From positions 62,001-126,000 of the forward strand of contig NZ_JAGO01000012.1 of assembly GCF_000526695.1 (NCBI RefSeq): a stretch of 64,000 nt of DNA. Reading direction: 5' to 3'. Position 1 is the first letter of the stretch. Each line of letters opens with the position of its first letter. The position numbers were made by a program, and so were the translations under genes. The notes beneath the pieces are model-generated. The model made no database searches. It was not told the DNA's origin and was given only the letters and a program-made list of their open reading frames with translations. The stretch is from Carnimonas nigrificans ATCC BAA-78. GTDB taxonomy: Bacteria; Pseudomonadota; Gammaproteobacteria; Pseudomonadales; Halomonadaceae. Shown one piece after another: positions 27,667 to 35,687 of the stretch.

Positions 27667-27733
27667 GGGGCTGGGCAGGCATCCATTCCGAGACCTTTTG
27701 AGATGATCTCGGCATGGGGCACTGCTCAGCCCC
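27667..27733. repeat. Nested long inverted repeat
   Basis: A 12-bp outer stem GGGGCTGGGCAG / CTGCTCAGCCCC (one G-T pair) encloses a second 6-bp stem CCGAGA/TCTCGG (27688-27712). The right arm with its flank, GCACTGCTCAGCCCCAG, is found again at 28253-28269. No T-run follows. It fills part of the 433-bp gap 27538-27970, in which no gene was found. Confidence 0.5.
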
Positions 27734-27970
27734 AGCTTATGTTGATTATGATACTTCGATAGCCCCAGCAGTAGATTGGCTCGACTAACATCAAGAAAGG
27801 GATTCAGGATTTACACGAACGAATCCAGACAACGCTAACGGTCGAAATATTCGCTTGGACGCTATTAGCAATTCGTAATACAGACAGGCGCAGACTGATC
27901 GTGCCTCATTAGATCAAACGCTATAGAGCGTCAGGTATACCGATAAAATCAGTGTTCAATTGAGGTAAAT

Positions 27971-28210
27971 ATGAAATATTTTACGGCAGCAATTTCTGCA
28001 ACCCTTATGCTGGTTTCCTTGAGCGGATGTGGAAAATCAGGGCATGACGTGGCTTATTACAATCAGCATCCAGATGAGCGCAAGCAGCGGTATGATGAAT
28101 GCAGAAATGATGCCGCCGAAGAAGAGACTGCTGATTGCCAGAACGCTATAAAATCAGAGCTTGATTATCGAGCAACAGGTATACCTAACAAACCTGAATT
28201 TAGTCGCTAA
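27971..28210 (+). CDS. EexN/TrbK-like small lipoprotein
   Basis: A 79-residue lipoprotein: signal peptide MKYFTAAISATLMLVSLSGC with lipobox LSGC (lipidated Cys at residue 20), then VAYYNQHPDERKQRYDECRN, the pattern of EexN-family entry-exclusion lipoproteins (YY..HP..R...L/YxxC), and a second Cys in TADCQNAIKSE. EexN proteins block conjugative entry of related plasmids into the host; chromosomal orphans of the family are common and their role is less clear. Locally AT-richer than its neighbours, with long gene-poor flanks, which fits acquisition. It could protect against a conjugative element or be a leftover of one. Confidence 0.72.
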   Translation: MKYFTAAISATLMLVSLSGCGKSGHDVAYYNQHPDERKQRYDECRNDAAEEETADCQNAIKSELDYRATGIPNKPEFSR

Positions 28211-28252
28211 GATACATAAAATATGGCTGATTCAAGCGGCTACTAAATCATT

Positions 28253-28269
28253 GCACTGCTCAGCCCCAG
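28253..28269 (+). repeat. Second copy of a 17-bp repeat
   Basis: GCACTGCTCAGCCCCAG repeats the right arm of the long inverted repeat at 27667-27733, in direct orientation, on the other side of the EexN-like gene. Confidence 0.5.
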
Positions 28270-28414
28270 TATTCACTGGCAGAAGGGGGCTTCGATGCTC
28301 CTTCCTTCCTTCCTTTCTTCCCATTTCCCGAGATATGTATGCGCTCCCATTGAAATTCCTGCTGCCCGCTACCACGGTATAGGGGACAGCAATCAATGTG
28401 CATGGAGGTACAGG

Positions 28415-28942
28415 ATGTCTCGTAGAATCGCCTTTGTCGCCACGAATGGTGTAGAAGAAGTCGAATTTGTTCAGCCTCGTGACGCTATCCGTAATGCGGG
28501 TGGTGAGGCCGTGCTGGTGTCTCCCGTTGAGGAAATCCAATCCCTGAATGGTGATATCGAACCTTCTGCCAAATATAAAGCGGACCTTGCTGTTGCTGAC
28601 GCCAACCCCGATGATTTCGATGGTCTGGTGCTGCCAGGGGGCACCGTCAATGCCGATACGCTGCGTATCGACAAGGAAGCGCTGGCGTTCATCAAAGCCT
28701 TCATGGATGCAGGAAAGCCCATCGCCACCATCTGCCACGGTGCCTGGACGCTGGTTGAACTGGATGTATTGAAGGACCGTACCCTCACTTCCTATCTCTC
28801 TATCAAGACCGATATTGAGCGCGCAGGTGGTCACTGGGTGGATGATGAATTCGTTCAGGATGGCAATCTTGTCAGCTCCCGCGATCCCAACGACTTGCCA
28901 GCATTTAACAAGGGCATCGTGAGCTTCTTTAAACTGGCGTGA
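28415..28942 (+). CDS. DJ-1/PfpI-family protein (deglycase/protease type 1)
   Basis: A 175-residue class I glutamine-amidotransferase-like protein of the PfpI/YhbO group. The nucleophile elbow ATICHGAW (~Cys 104) and GLVLPGGTVNADTLR are typical, with a Glu in the GVEEVEF segment near the N-terminus. Family members act as glyoxalase/deglycase or general stress proteins; peptidase activity is disputed. GGAGG 6 nt upstream supports ATG 28415 rather than the earlier in-frame start at 28295. Followed by a strong terminator. Confidence 0.92.
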   Translation: MSRRIAFVATNGVEEVEFVQPRDAIRNAGGEAVLVSPVEEIQSLNGDIEPSAKYKADLAVADANPDDFDGLVLPGGTVNADTLRIDKEALAFIKAFMDAGKPIATICHGAWTLVELDVLKDRTLTSYLSIKTDIERAGGHWVDDEFVQDGNLVSSRDPNDLPAFNKGIVSFFKLA

Positions 28943-29036
28943 TGTTGTTTCTGGAATTGTTTCTGGAATAAGAAGATAACTGGCGCTATTTACATATCTT
29001 CTCTGCTATGGGCATAAGTGAATAAGCCCGGTAAAC

Positions 29037-29071
29037 AAAGAGGCCCCATTCATTAGAATGGGGCCTCTTTT
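29037..29071 (+). terminator. Bidirectional terminator after the PfpI-family gene
   Basis: A perfect 15-bp stem (AAAGAGGCCCCATTC and its complement) with an ATTA loop and TTTT; the opposite strand also ends in T's, so it can serve both the PfpI-family and the M20 genes that converge here. Confidence 0.92.
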
Positions 29072-29168
29072 GCGATTGACTGCATGCGCGTTAAATACGC
29101 GAAATTCACTCTGGAAATAGTGCTGCTCAGGCAGATGACCCAGAGCGATTATCGCAGCGCCAGAATGC

Positions 29169-30347
29169 TCACGAACGCTTCAGATAACGCTCTACCAATG
29201 CCGCCCAGTAGATCGCGCCAGTGCCAATGTTCTGGTCATTGAATACATAGCCTGGATTATGTAGTGAAGCGCTATCGCCGTTTCCAACGAATAGGTAACT
29301 GCCCGGTACTTTCTCCAGCATGTAAGCGAAGTCTTCACTGGCAGTAATGGGGTCGCTGGTTGCAACATTGCTCTCACCAAAAAGCTCAATGGCCAACTGT
29401 TGGGCAAACGCGGTCTGTTCTTCATCATTGACCAGCACCGGATAGCCGCGCTGATAGTCAACTTCAGCGGTCGCGCCAAAGCTTTGCGCCTGCTGCTGGC
29501 ATAGCGTGGTGATGCGCTCTTGCAGCAGCTCGCGTACCTCAGCAGAAAATGCCCGAATGGTCAGCTCCATTTCAACGCTATCGGGGATGATGTTGCTGGT
29601 GCTGCCGCCATGAATGCTGCCAATGGTAACGACAGCCGCTTCCAGCGGAGGCACATTGCGGGAGACAACCGTTTGCAGCGCGGTAATCAGGGAGCCGGTA
29701 GCGGCAATGGGGTCCACGCTCAAGTGCGGTACCGCGCCATGGCCGCCACGGCCAATAATGCGCACAATGGCAGTATCGGAAGAAGCCATTCCTGGCCCTG
29801 CGATAAAGTTCATCTTGCCTACCGGAATGCCGGGGATGTTATGCAAGCCAAACACCGCATCGCACGGAAAGCGTTCGAACAGGCCATCCTCGATCATCTT
29901 CAGGCCGCCGCCGAGACTTTCTTCCGCAGGCTGGAAAATAACGTGCAGAGTGCCATCGAATTCACCATGCTGCGCCAGATAGCGAGCCGCTGTCAGCAGC
30001 GTGGTGGTGTGCCCATCGTGACCACAGGCATGCATAACGCCGGGATTGGTGCTGACATAATCGTGGTCAGCCGTTTCGGTAATAGGGAGCGCATCCATAT
30101 CGGCGCGAATACCGATGGTGGCATTGCCATCACCACGCTTTAACGTACCCACCACACCTGTACCACCCAGGCCCCGATCAACGCTATAGCCCCATTCGGC
30201 AAGAAGATTGGCCACTATATCGCTGGTGCGCTGCTCCTGATACCCGAGTTCAGGGTGGCGATGGATATCACGACGCAGAGCCACCATCTCAGGAAGAAAC
30301 TCGCTGATGCGTGATTGGATGGAGGTGAATGAAGAAGTCACATTCAT
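29169..30347 (-). CDS. M20-family amidohydrolase (hippurate hydrolase/IAA-amino acid hydrolase type)
   Basis: Metal-dependent hydrolase of N-acyl or N-aminobenzoyl amino acids, 392 residues. Family motifs: LRRDIHRHPELGYQE (~27-41), IRADMDALPI, the metal ligands in HACGHDGHTTTLL (~108), FQPAEES and GRGGHGAVPHLSVDP in the lid domain, and TASEDFAYML. ATG 30347 is taken over the in-frame TTG at 30353. The MHS transporter gene stands 33 bp upstream in the same direction, so uptake and hydrolysis of one conjugated substrate is likely. Substrate unknown. Confidence 0.92.
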   Translation of the reverse strand: MNVTSSFTSIQSRISEFLPEMVALRRDIHRHPELGYQEQRTSDIVANLLAEWGYSVDRGLGGTGVVGTLKRGDGNATIGIRADMDALPITETADHDYVSTNPGVMHACGHDGHTTTLLTAARYLAQHGEFDGTLHVIFQPAEESLGGGLKMIEDGLFERFPCDAVFGLHNIPGIPVGKMNFIAGPGMASSDTAIVRIIGRGGHGAVPHLSVDPIAATGSLITALQTVVSRNVPPLEAAVVTIGSIHGGSTSNIIPDSVEMELTIRAFSAEVRELLQERITTLCQQQAQSFGATAEVDYQRGYPVLVNDEEQTAFAQQLAIELFGESNVATSDPITASEDFAYMLEKVPGSYLFVGNGDSASLHNPGYVFNDQNIGTGAIYWAALVERYLKRS

Positions 30348-30380
30348 GATCAAGCCTATTATCTGAGGGTGTAAAAACGT

Positions 30381-31685
30381 TTAATCGTAGTGACGCTCAC
30401 GAAATGCAAGGCAGGCAAACAGGCCGATAAGCAGCATGATAATCAAATACCAGGCCGGCGAAAGCGGGTTATCGGTTATCTGCAAGAGCCACGTAACAAT
30501 AAACTGTGCCGTGCCGCCGAAGATGGCGACGCCTAGCGCATAGGTCATGGCAAGTCCTGTTGCACGCACCGGGCGGGGCAGGGATTCAATGATCAGCAGA
30601 ATGCCGGAAGTCATGTTGAACCCAAGCGCAGCAATAATCAGCAGACGCAACACAAACGCCAGCCATAGCGTCGAGCCTGAATCAATCAGGGCGAAACTTG
30701 GATACACCAACAGAATGGCAATGATAAGGGAGCCGATGACAAACGGTTTGCGGCGCTTGAACCTGTCTATCAGCAGGCCGGACGCAATCCCTGAAAGCGT
30801 TAGCATGAGACTGACCATGATGCTCATGACATAAGAAAGTGTCGATGAAAGATGGGAGACATTCATCATATAGGTCGGCATATAAAAGAGCATGATATAG
30901 GTCAGCAGAGTGGCCGTCATGATAATGGCGAGGCCCAGAATGAACTGCGGCAGGTGATTGCGTATAAATTCCGCGACCGGATTATGGACGACCTCTTGTT
31001 TGCCATGCTGCTGATGAGTGCCGAAGGTTTCATCAATATTACTGCGAATGTACAGCCCGACAGGGATAATCAGCAGACCAATCAGAAAGGGCAGACGCCA
31101 TCCCCAGGCGTAGAGCGCATCATGAGGAAGGAAGGTGGTAAGCAGAGCACCACAGGTGGAGCCGATTACGGAGCTAAGCCCTTGGGTGGAGACCTGCCAG
31201 CTTATATAAAAACCACGTTTGCCCGGCCCGGCTGATTCCATTAACAGCGCGGTAGAGGCACCGATTTCACCACCGGCTGAGAAGCCTTGCAAAAGACGCC
31301 CAACAAGAATGAGGCAAGGAGCGATAATACCAATCTGCGCATAAGTGGGGGAGAGCGCAATAATGGATGTTCCTAACCCCATTAATACAATGGTGAGCAA
31401 CATCGCTGCCTTGCGCCCGGCACGGTCTGCATAGGAGCCTAATATCATGCTTCCCAGTGGGCGCATGACAAAGCCCACGCCAAATACCCCGACGGCCATC
31501 AGCAGCGAGCCATACGGGGTGCTGGAAGGAAAATATTGGCTACCAATAATAGTGGCGAAAAAGCTGAAAACGGTGAAATCGAATATTTCGAGGGTGTTTC
31601 CGAGACTTGCGGCTGCAATCAGCTTGGCCTGTTTGCGTCGAGACTCAGGCCCGGGAGCTGAAGAGGCGGATGCTACTGAAGACAT
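30381..31685 (-). CDS. MHS-family MFS transporter paired with the M20 amidohydrolase
   Basis: A 434-residue, 12-helix transporter of the metabolite:H+ symporter family: GNTLEIFDFTVFSFFAT in helix 1, GSYADRAGRKAAMLL, GRLLQGFSAGGEIG, and LLIDRFKRRKPFV between helices 8 and 9. The first ~20 residues are a polar Ser/Ala tail. It is only distantly like the MHS carrier at 21.2 kb, so the two are not a recent duplication. It probably imports the substrate of the amidohydrolase downstream. Confidence 0.9.
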   Translation of the reverse strand: MSSVASASSAPGPESRRKQAKLIAAASLGNTLEIFDFTVFSFFATIIGSQYFPSSTPYGSLLMAVGVFGVGFVMRPLGSMILGSYADRAGRKAAMLLTIVLMGLGTSIIALSPTYAQIGIIAPCLILVGRLLQGFSAGGEIGASTALLMESAGPGKRGFYISWQVSTQGLSSVIGSTCGALLTTFLPHDALYAWGWRLPFLIGLLIIPVGLYIRSNIDETFGTHQQHGKQEVVHNPVAEFIRNHLPQFILGLAIIMTATLLTYIMLFYMPTYMMNVSHLSSTLSYVMSIMVSLMLTLSGIASGLLIDRFKRRKPFVIGSLIIAILLVYPSFALIDSGSTLWLAFVLRLLIIAALGFNMTSGILLIIESLPRPVRATGLAMTYALGVAIFGGTAQFIVTWLLQITDNPLSPAWYLIIMLLIGLFACLAFRERHYD

Positions 31686-31821
31686 GGCGTATTTCTCAAT
31701 GCTGTATTGTTATGGGGTAGAAAAGCGCTGCTGCTGGAAGATGTTATGCACTTTTATTGTGTTCCTGACCGGCAGAGGGAGCGGGGCGATCCCATGGAGC
31801 TATCCCTTGTAGTCCCGCTTT

Positions 31822-31859
31822 TACCGCCTGGCGGTAGCGGATGGTGCCGCGATCCGCTA
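31822..31859. promoter_or_regulatory. Two adjoining palindromes upstream of the MHS-M20 operon
   Basis: TACCGCC-T-GGCGGTA (31822-31836) is a perfect inverted repeat with a 1-nt centre; it shares its last two bases with TAGCGGAT...ATCCGCTA (31835-31859, 9-nt spacer). They lie about 140-175 bp before the transporter start. They may be operator sites. No regulator gene adjoins them, so this is a candidate only. Confidence 0.4.
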
Positions 31860-32333
31860 CAAATGGCATCAAGTTCCCCAGCGCTCATATGCTTCTTCGA
31901 ACAGGGCCGCAATACGGCCAGCTCTTCGAACAAACCGTTTATGCAAGGCAAATGGCATTGCTGTCGCTCTGCCTATGTCGCCTGCATTCACTTCGCTACT
32001 CTCGATACCAGCGCCATTATGTAGCACTCGATACAGCCCCTGACGTTCAAGCAGATCATGCTTTGTTCAGGGTAATTGGCGTAGACCACGCATCAGCGGG
32101 CTACATCCGGCAGCTTATGAATTTCTTGCACGAAATCATGACAGTACACGTTAACTGGGCGCAGTGGAATGGGTAGGGAGCGGCAATCCTGAATTTCATG
32201 TGATTGCTATCAACGCCTCCCGCCATATCGCTTTCAATGGCGATACGAGGAACCAGGCGGTGCTGAGGGTTATGGCCGTTTATGGCGTAATGTGGCGCGG
32301 GTTATTCCTGATTCTGTTCTTAACGCTGCTAGA

Positions 32334-32361
32334 GCCAATGCGCAGCAGACGTTGAACAGGC
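32334..32361 (-). repeat. Dispersed repeat, copy 2
   Basis: On the minus strand this reads GCCTGTTCAACGTCTGCTGC and continues with GCATTGGC. It shares 18 identical bases with copy 1 (8779-8796) and 24 of 27 bases with copy 3 (33654-33680). It lies in the 31686-32637 gap, about 950 bp in which no convincing gene was found apart from the palindromes described. Confidence 0.5.
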
Positions 32362-32637
32362 ACGTGCAGCGTCATGGTTATTACCCGCTGCCATAACGGT
32401 CTTTCTTGGGATGTATCAGGAAGTCACCGTATAAACGAATGCCGAGAGTGAATAAAAAGTATAGGTTAATATCAATATTACTCGGCTGTTTTAATATTAT
32501 TTATCAGGTTGAAATAATCTGTTCGCTATTGAATATTGAGTGGGTAATGCTCTGCTTTATTATCAGGTTCGGTGGCCGCATCGGCGACCACCAGTGAAGT
32601 GCGGAAAGTGGCACAAAATTTATTTACAGGTTTTCTG

Positions 32638-33207
32638 TTACTGTGCTTGTGACTGCTGTTGCCACTCCTGCTGCAACTCCTGTTTCCGTTGTTGCAACTT
32701 TTGTTGCAGCTCCTGTCTCTGCTGTTGCTGCGCTTGCTGCTGATCTTTCCACTTCTGTTGCAGATCCTGCTTCTTCTGCTGTTGCGCTTGCTGCTGGTCT
32801 TTCAGCTTCTGTTGCTGGTCTTTCAATTTCTGTTCCTGCTCTTGCTGCCGGTCTTTCAACTTCTGTTGCAGGTCCTGCTTCTTCTGTTGCTGGTCTTTCA
32901 ATTTCTGTTCCTGCTCTTGCTGCCGGTCTTGCAATTTCTGCTGCAAATCCTGCTTCTTCTGTTGCTGTTCTTGCTGCCGGTCTTGCAACTTCTGCTGTAA
33001 ATCCTGCTTGGTCTGTTGTTGTTCTTGCTGCTGCTCCTGTTTCCGCTGCTGCCATTGCTGTTGCAGACCCTCTTTCTGTTGCTGCCATGTCTGTTGCAAT
33101 GCCTGCTTCTGCTGTTGCTGCGCTTGTTGCCACTGGTTCTCGGCATGAGCCGCCGATGTGCTTAAAACAAGCGCGGCAAACATGATTCCCTTTGAAACAT
33201 TTCCCAT
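32638..33207 (-). CDS. Secreted Gln/Lys-rich coiled-coil repeat protein
   Basis: A 189-residue protein with a signal peptide (residues ~1-22, MGNVSKGIMFAALVLSTSAAHA) and a mature chain made almost wholly of Q, K, E, L, D and R: repeats of the type QQKKQDLQQKLxDRQQEQ and KLKDQQQ, about 8-11 residues long, from ~residue 60 to the end. This predicts one long helix or coiled coil in the periplasm. GGGAG 9 nt upstream selects ATG 33207. The repeat DNA keeps several other frames open on both strands, which are taken as by-products. Not recognised; possibilities include an envelope spacer, polymer-binding or stress protein. Copy number of the repeats may vary between strains. Confidence 0.75.
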   Translation of the reverse strand: MGNVSKGIMFAALVLSTSAAHAENQWQQAQQQQKQALQQTWQQQKEGLQQQWQQRKQEQQQEQQQTKQDLQQKLQDRQQEQQQKKQDLQQKLQDRQQEQEQKLKDQQQKKQDLQQKLKDRQQEQEQKLKDQQQKLKDQQQAQQQKKQDLQQKWKDQQQAQQQQRQELQQKLQQRKQELQQEWQQQSQAQ

Positions 33208-33578
33208 AAAACTAACTCCCAAACCTGAATACGTAGTATTCATTGTTCCCCTCAAGAAACCACTTAAGGGCATTACCTGATGAAAATGGATTAACTTGCT
33301 GGCGTGCGATAGAACCATTGACCTGGTAGCTACGCTTAAAACCGCATCATCCCTATGCTACACCATCACGCCACGGGCTTTTAACTTCGCCCGCGGTTGG
33401 TGCTGCCATAACGAACATACGACCACATCAATGAGGTGGCAGTTCCCTCGCATCGTTATCCAAGAGCCTACCGCTCTGGGTGACAGGCATTTGCCGCGCA
33501 ATTTAAAGGTGTTTTAGCACTGTCAAGAGGGGCGGGTGCTGTATCTCTTCTTGAGATCAATATCGACGGCCCTTGTCC

Positions 33579-33896
33579 ATGATCCACCAGACCCATTCTC
33601 TAGCACGGAGAGAAGGCTGCTTCAGTTCTGTTATTGCGACGAGCATTTTGGGAGCCTGTTCAACGTATGCTGCTCAATGGGGCTTTTGTACCCGATGCCC
33701 GATATTGTTCATAAAAGAAGCATATTTCGGTAAACCTGTAATATTCCAAAGCGGAATACCTACAGATGATATATCGGCATTCCTATATAGCAGCGCTGAT
33801 AATAAGAAAGTATTGCGGCGATCAGGTGGAGGCTTCATTCGGCTTGCGGTGAATAACCGAACTTTGGGTGTACATATAGGTGTACAAGGAGAGTGA
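33579..33896 (+). CDS. Doubtful small lipoprotein-like ORF
   Basis: A 105-codon frame with a basic start (ARRE), a hydrophobic stretch SSVIATSILGAC that could be a lipoprotein signal, and an unrecognised tail. No good ribosome site precedes ATG 33579, and the DNA for residues ~25-35 is copy 3 of a dispersed repeat, which speaks against a conserved gene. The remaining sequence in 33208-34001 (about 800 bp) shows no better candidate. Confidence 0.2.
   Translation: MIHQTHSLARREGCFSSVIATSILGACSTYAAQWGFCTRCPILFIKEAYFGKPVIFQSGIPTDDISAFLYSSADNKKVLRRSGGGFIRLAVNNRTLGVHIGVQGE
33654..33680 (+). repeat. Dispersed repeat, copy 3
   Basis: GCCTGTTCAACGTATGCTGC plus TCAATGG, matching copy 2 (32334-32361, opposite strand) at 24 of 27 positions. 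Confidence 0.5.
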
Positions 33897-34001
33897 TTAT
33901 AACCACGCTATGAAGGCGAACAACAGCGGACTAGAAAATGGCTTGAGATGCGGTGCTGCGGGGGATTCACGGACAATGACGAACATCAGCGAACTAAAGA
34001 G

Positions 34002-34086
34002 TGGTGCCGACCGAGAGACTCGAACTCTCACACCATAAGGCACTAGAACCTAAATCTAGCGTGTCTACCAATTCCACCAGGTCGGC
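34002..34086 (-). tRNA. tRNA-Leu (anticodon UAG)
   Basis: On the minus strand the acceptor stem GCCGACC pairs with GGTCGGC followed by encoded ACCA. The D arm region TGGTGGAATTGGTAGACA, the anticodon loop ATTTAGG with anticodon TAG, a long class II variable arm (TGCCTTATGGTGT) and the T arm GAGAGTTCGAGTCTCTC are all present; 85 nt including CCA. It reads CUN leucine codons. It stands at the border between the gene-poor accessory stretch and the core block. Confidence 0.97.
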
Positions 34087-34204
34087 GCGTTGCGCATTAT
34101 GCCTATCCGTATGGGCGAGTGCAAGGCGGATTTTGCTAACAGCCTAAATTCATTTCCTTTTCTGCCGAAACGCTCTCTCTATGAACAATGAAAATGAGGG
34201 CGTC

Positions 34205-34942
34205 ATGAAGCTGTTTGGATGGCATGAACGTGTACTGCTGCGCTGGTTGCCGGGGTTTTGTCCGCTTTGTCGAGGGCGGGCGATAGTGGGGCTGCCGTGG
34301 TGTGAACGCTGTTATAGGGCGCTGCCGCGTAACGATCATGCTTGTTGGACATGTGCGGTGCCGTTGGCCGCATCTGAGGGGGAAGAGAAGGAGTGCCCGC
34401 GCTGTCAGGTAATGCCTGGGCTGCTGCACCAATGCTGGGTGCCGCTGGTACTGCAAAATGAAGTCGAGTGGCTGGTGCGACGTTATAAAAGCAGCGGCAA
34501 TTTGCATGCGGGGCGGCTGCTTCTGGAGCTGGTGTTAACCGTGTTGAGCACAGCATCAGCGGGCCAACGCCTGGACGCGCTGTGGCAGTGCGAAGCGATC
34601 ATGCCGGTGCCACCGGATATTATCCGCCAGCGACAGCGCGGTTTCGATCACGTAGAGTGGCTGGCCGTGCGTCTGGCGAAGGCGTTGGGGAAGCCGCTAA
34701 TCACGGCAGAAAGACGCTACAGCGTGGGCAGTCAGCGAGGCTTGCGGCGCGAGGAGCGCTGGCGCAATATCAGCGAGCTTTTTGTGGTGAACGAGGCGGT
34801 GCCCGCTCGCGTGCTGCTGTTTGATGATGTCATGACAACCGGTGCCACTTTGGAAGTTCTGGCGCGTGCCTGTTTTGACGCGGGAGCTGAGTGGGTCGGT
34901 GGCCTGGCGCTGGCACGAACGCCTTCCGCCAGGCGTCGCTAG
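34205..34942 (+). CDS. ComF-family phosphoribosyltransferase-like protein
   Basis: A 245-residue ComF/GntX-type protein. The N-terminal zinc-ribbon-like part has cysteine pairs CPLC and CERC, then CWTC and CPRC (~residues 18-67); the C-terminal PRTase domain has IMPVPPD, RQRQRGFDHVEWLA and the PRPP-loop LLFDDVMTTGATL (~205). ComF is needed for DNA uptake in naturally competent bacteria; in others it is a conserved protein of unclear role. GAGGG supports ATG 34205; ATG 34181 would add 8 residues. Its stop codon overlaps the stop of the small gene on the other strand. Confidence 0.92.
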   Translation: MKLFGWHERVLLRWLPGFCPLCRGRAIVGLPWCERCYRALPRNDHACWTCAVPLAASEGEEKECPRCQVMPGLLHQCWVPLVLQNEVEWLVRRYKSSGNLHAGRLLLELVLTVLSTASAGQRLDALWQCEAIMPVPPDIIRQRQRGFDHVEWLAVRLAKALGKPLITAERRYSVGSQRGLRREERWRNISELFVVNEAVPARVLLFDDVMTTGATLEVLARACFDAGAEWVGGLALARTPSARRR

Positions 34943-35118
34943 GTGGTGTGCTTGCCCCGCTTGCGGCGATTGCGCGCATGGCGGGTGGAGGGGTGGGGGA
35001 ATATCCAGAATTTCCCTACTATCAGCATCACCACTACAAAAATGGCCAGGGCCGCTCCAATATAAGGGAGCACGTGCATGAGCCACTCAACCGGCGCTTG
35101 AGAATCGGCGACGATCAT
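34939..35118 (-). CDS. 59-residue single-span membrane protein
   Basis: Read directly from the minus strand: ATG 35118 with AAGGAG 7 nt upstream, 59 codons, stop TAG at 34939-34941. The peptide begins MIVADSQAPVEWLMHVLPYI, has one membrane helix (~15-40, GAALAIFVVVMLIVGKFWIF) and a very basic tail (RHARNRRKRGKHTT). The stop overlaps the comF stop tail-to-tail. Strong ribosome site, clear helix and charge pattern support it as real. Function not recognised. Confidence 0.65.
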   Translation of the reverse strand: MIVADSQAPVEWLMHVLPYIGAALAIFVVVMLIVGKFWIFPHPSTRHARNRRKRGKHTT

Positions 35119-35425
35119 CGACTACTCCTTGAAACAGTACGTGCCGATGTAGGCACTGTGCGAATGCTGCTACGTTATTGTGTAGAACGGCTCTCCCGCG
35201 AAATCGGTCTGTGCCGGTGCGTTTTTGGAGAGTGTTCCGAACGGCTGCGGGGAAATGTCGAGCAGCCGAGCGATGACGAAGTCTACCGGTAACAAAAAGC
35301 GACGTCGATGCCCAGAGTCCTCGTAGGGTTATCTGAGCGCCCAGTGAAGTGAACCAACCGCAGCGGGTGAGTATGATATTAAGAATATCCAGGGAAAACG
35401 ATGGCAGAAGGAGGTGCGGGAGACA

Positions 35426-35662
35426 ATGCTGACGCTTCCTTCTGCCATAGGCGCTTTGCTGGTGCTGGCAGCGCTAGTGGTTACTCTGCTGAGCTGGGGG
35501 CGCTGGCATCACCGGAATGGTTGCTGGTGGCCGTGCGCTGAGTCGCAGACGCAGCGGCTCTCCTTCGCCCGTGAAGTGAAAGCTGCCGCCTTTATCGCCT
35601 TTGCCGTGGCGATCCTCATCACAATGATCCTTCATTACCGCCTTGGTGCTGGGCTACACTGA
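35426..35662 (+). CDS. Small two-span membrane protein
   Basis: A 78-residue protein, not recognised: membrane helix 1 at ~5-25 (AIGALLVLAALVVTLLSW), a polar middle rich in Trp, His and Cys (GRWHHRNGCWWPC), and helix 2 at ~54-72. AAGGAGG at 35408-35414 precedes ATG 35426 by 11 nt; GTG 35414 is in frame but overlaps this site. It ends 25 bp before srkA, so the two may share a transcript. Confidence 0.6.
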   Translation: MLTLPSAIGALLVLAALVVTLLSWGRWHHRNGCWWPCAESQTQRLSFAREVKAAAFIAFAVAILITMILHYRLGAGLH

Positions 35663-35687
35663 GGCTTTTGCACGCTAGGGCTTGTTC

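Noticed and set aside
21202-31685. The two MHS transporters as a recent duplication
   Set aside because: They share only family motifs; helix sequences differ throughout and the neighbours are unrelated.
31686-32637. Several 60-110-codon frames in the long gap
   Set aside because: They overlap each other in different frames, lack ribosome sites and resemble no known family; the gap is better read as regulatory or repeat-containing non-coding DNA.
32643-33185. Long plus-strand open frame, Ala/Val/Ser-rich, over the Q-rich protein gene
   Set aside because: It arises from the same short DNA repeats read in antisense; no ribosome site and no signal peptide with a sensible mature protein. The minus-strand frame has both.
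25600-34086. Integrative element ending in the tRNA-Leu gene
   Set aside because: No integrase gene and no second copy of the tRNA 3' end were found in the window, so an attachment-site claim is not supported.
34891-35292. 133-codon plus-strand frame overlapping the comF end
   Set aside because: It runs antisense over the better supported 59-residue membrane protein gene, has no ribosome site and no recognisable composition.
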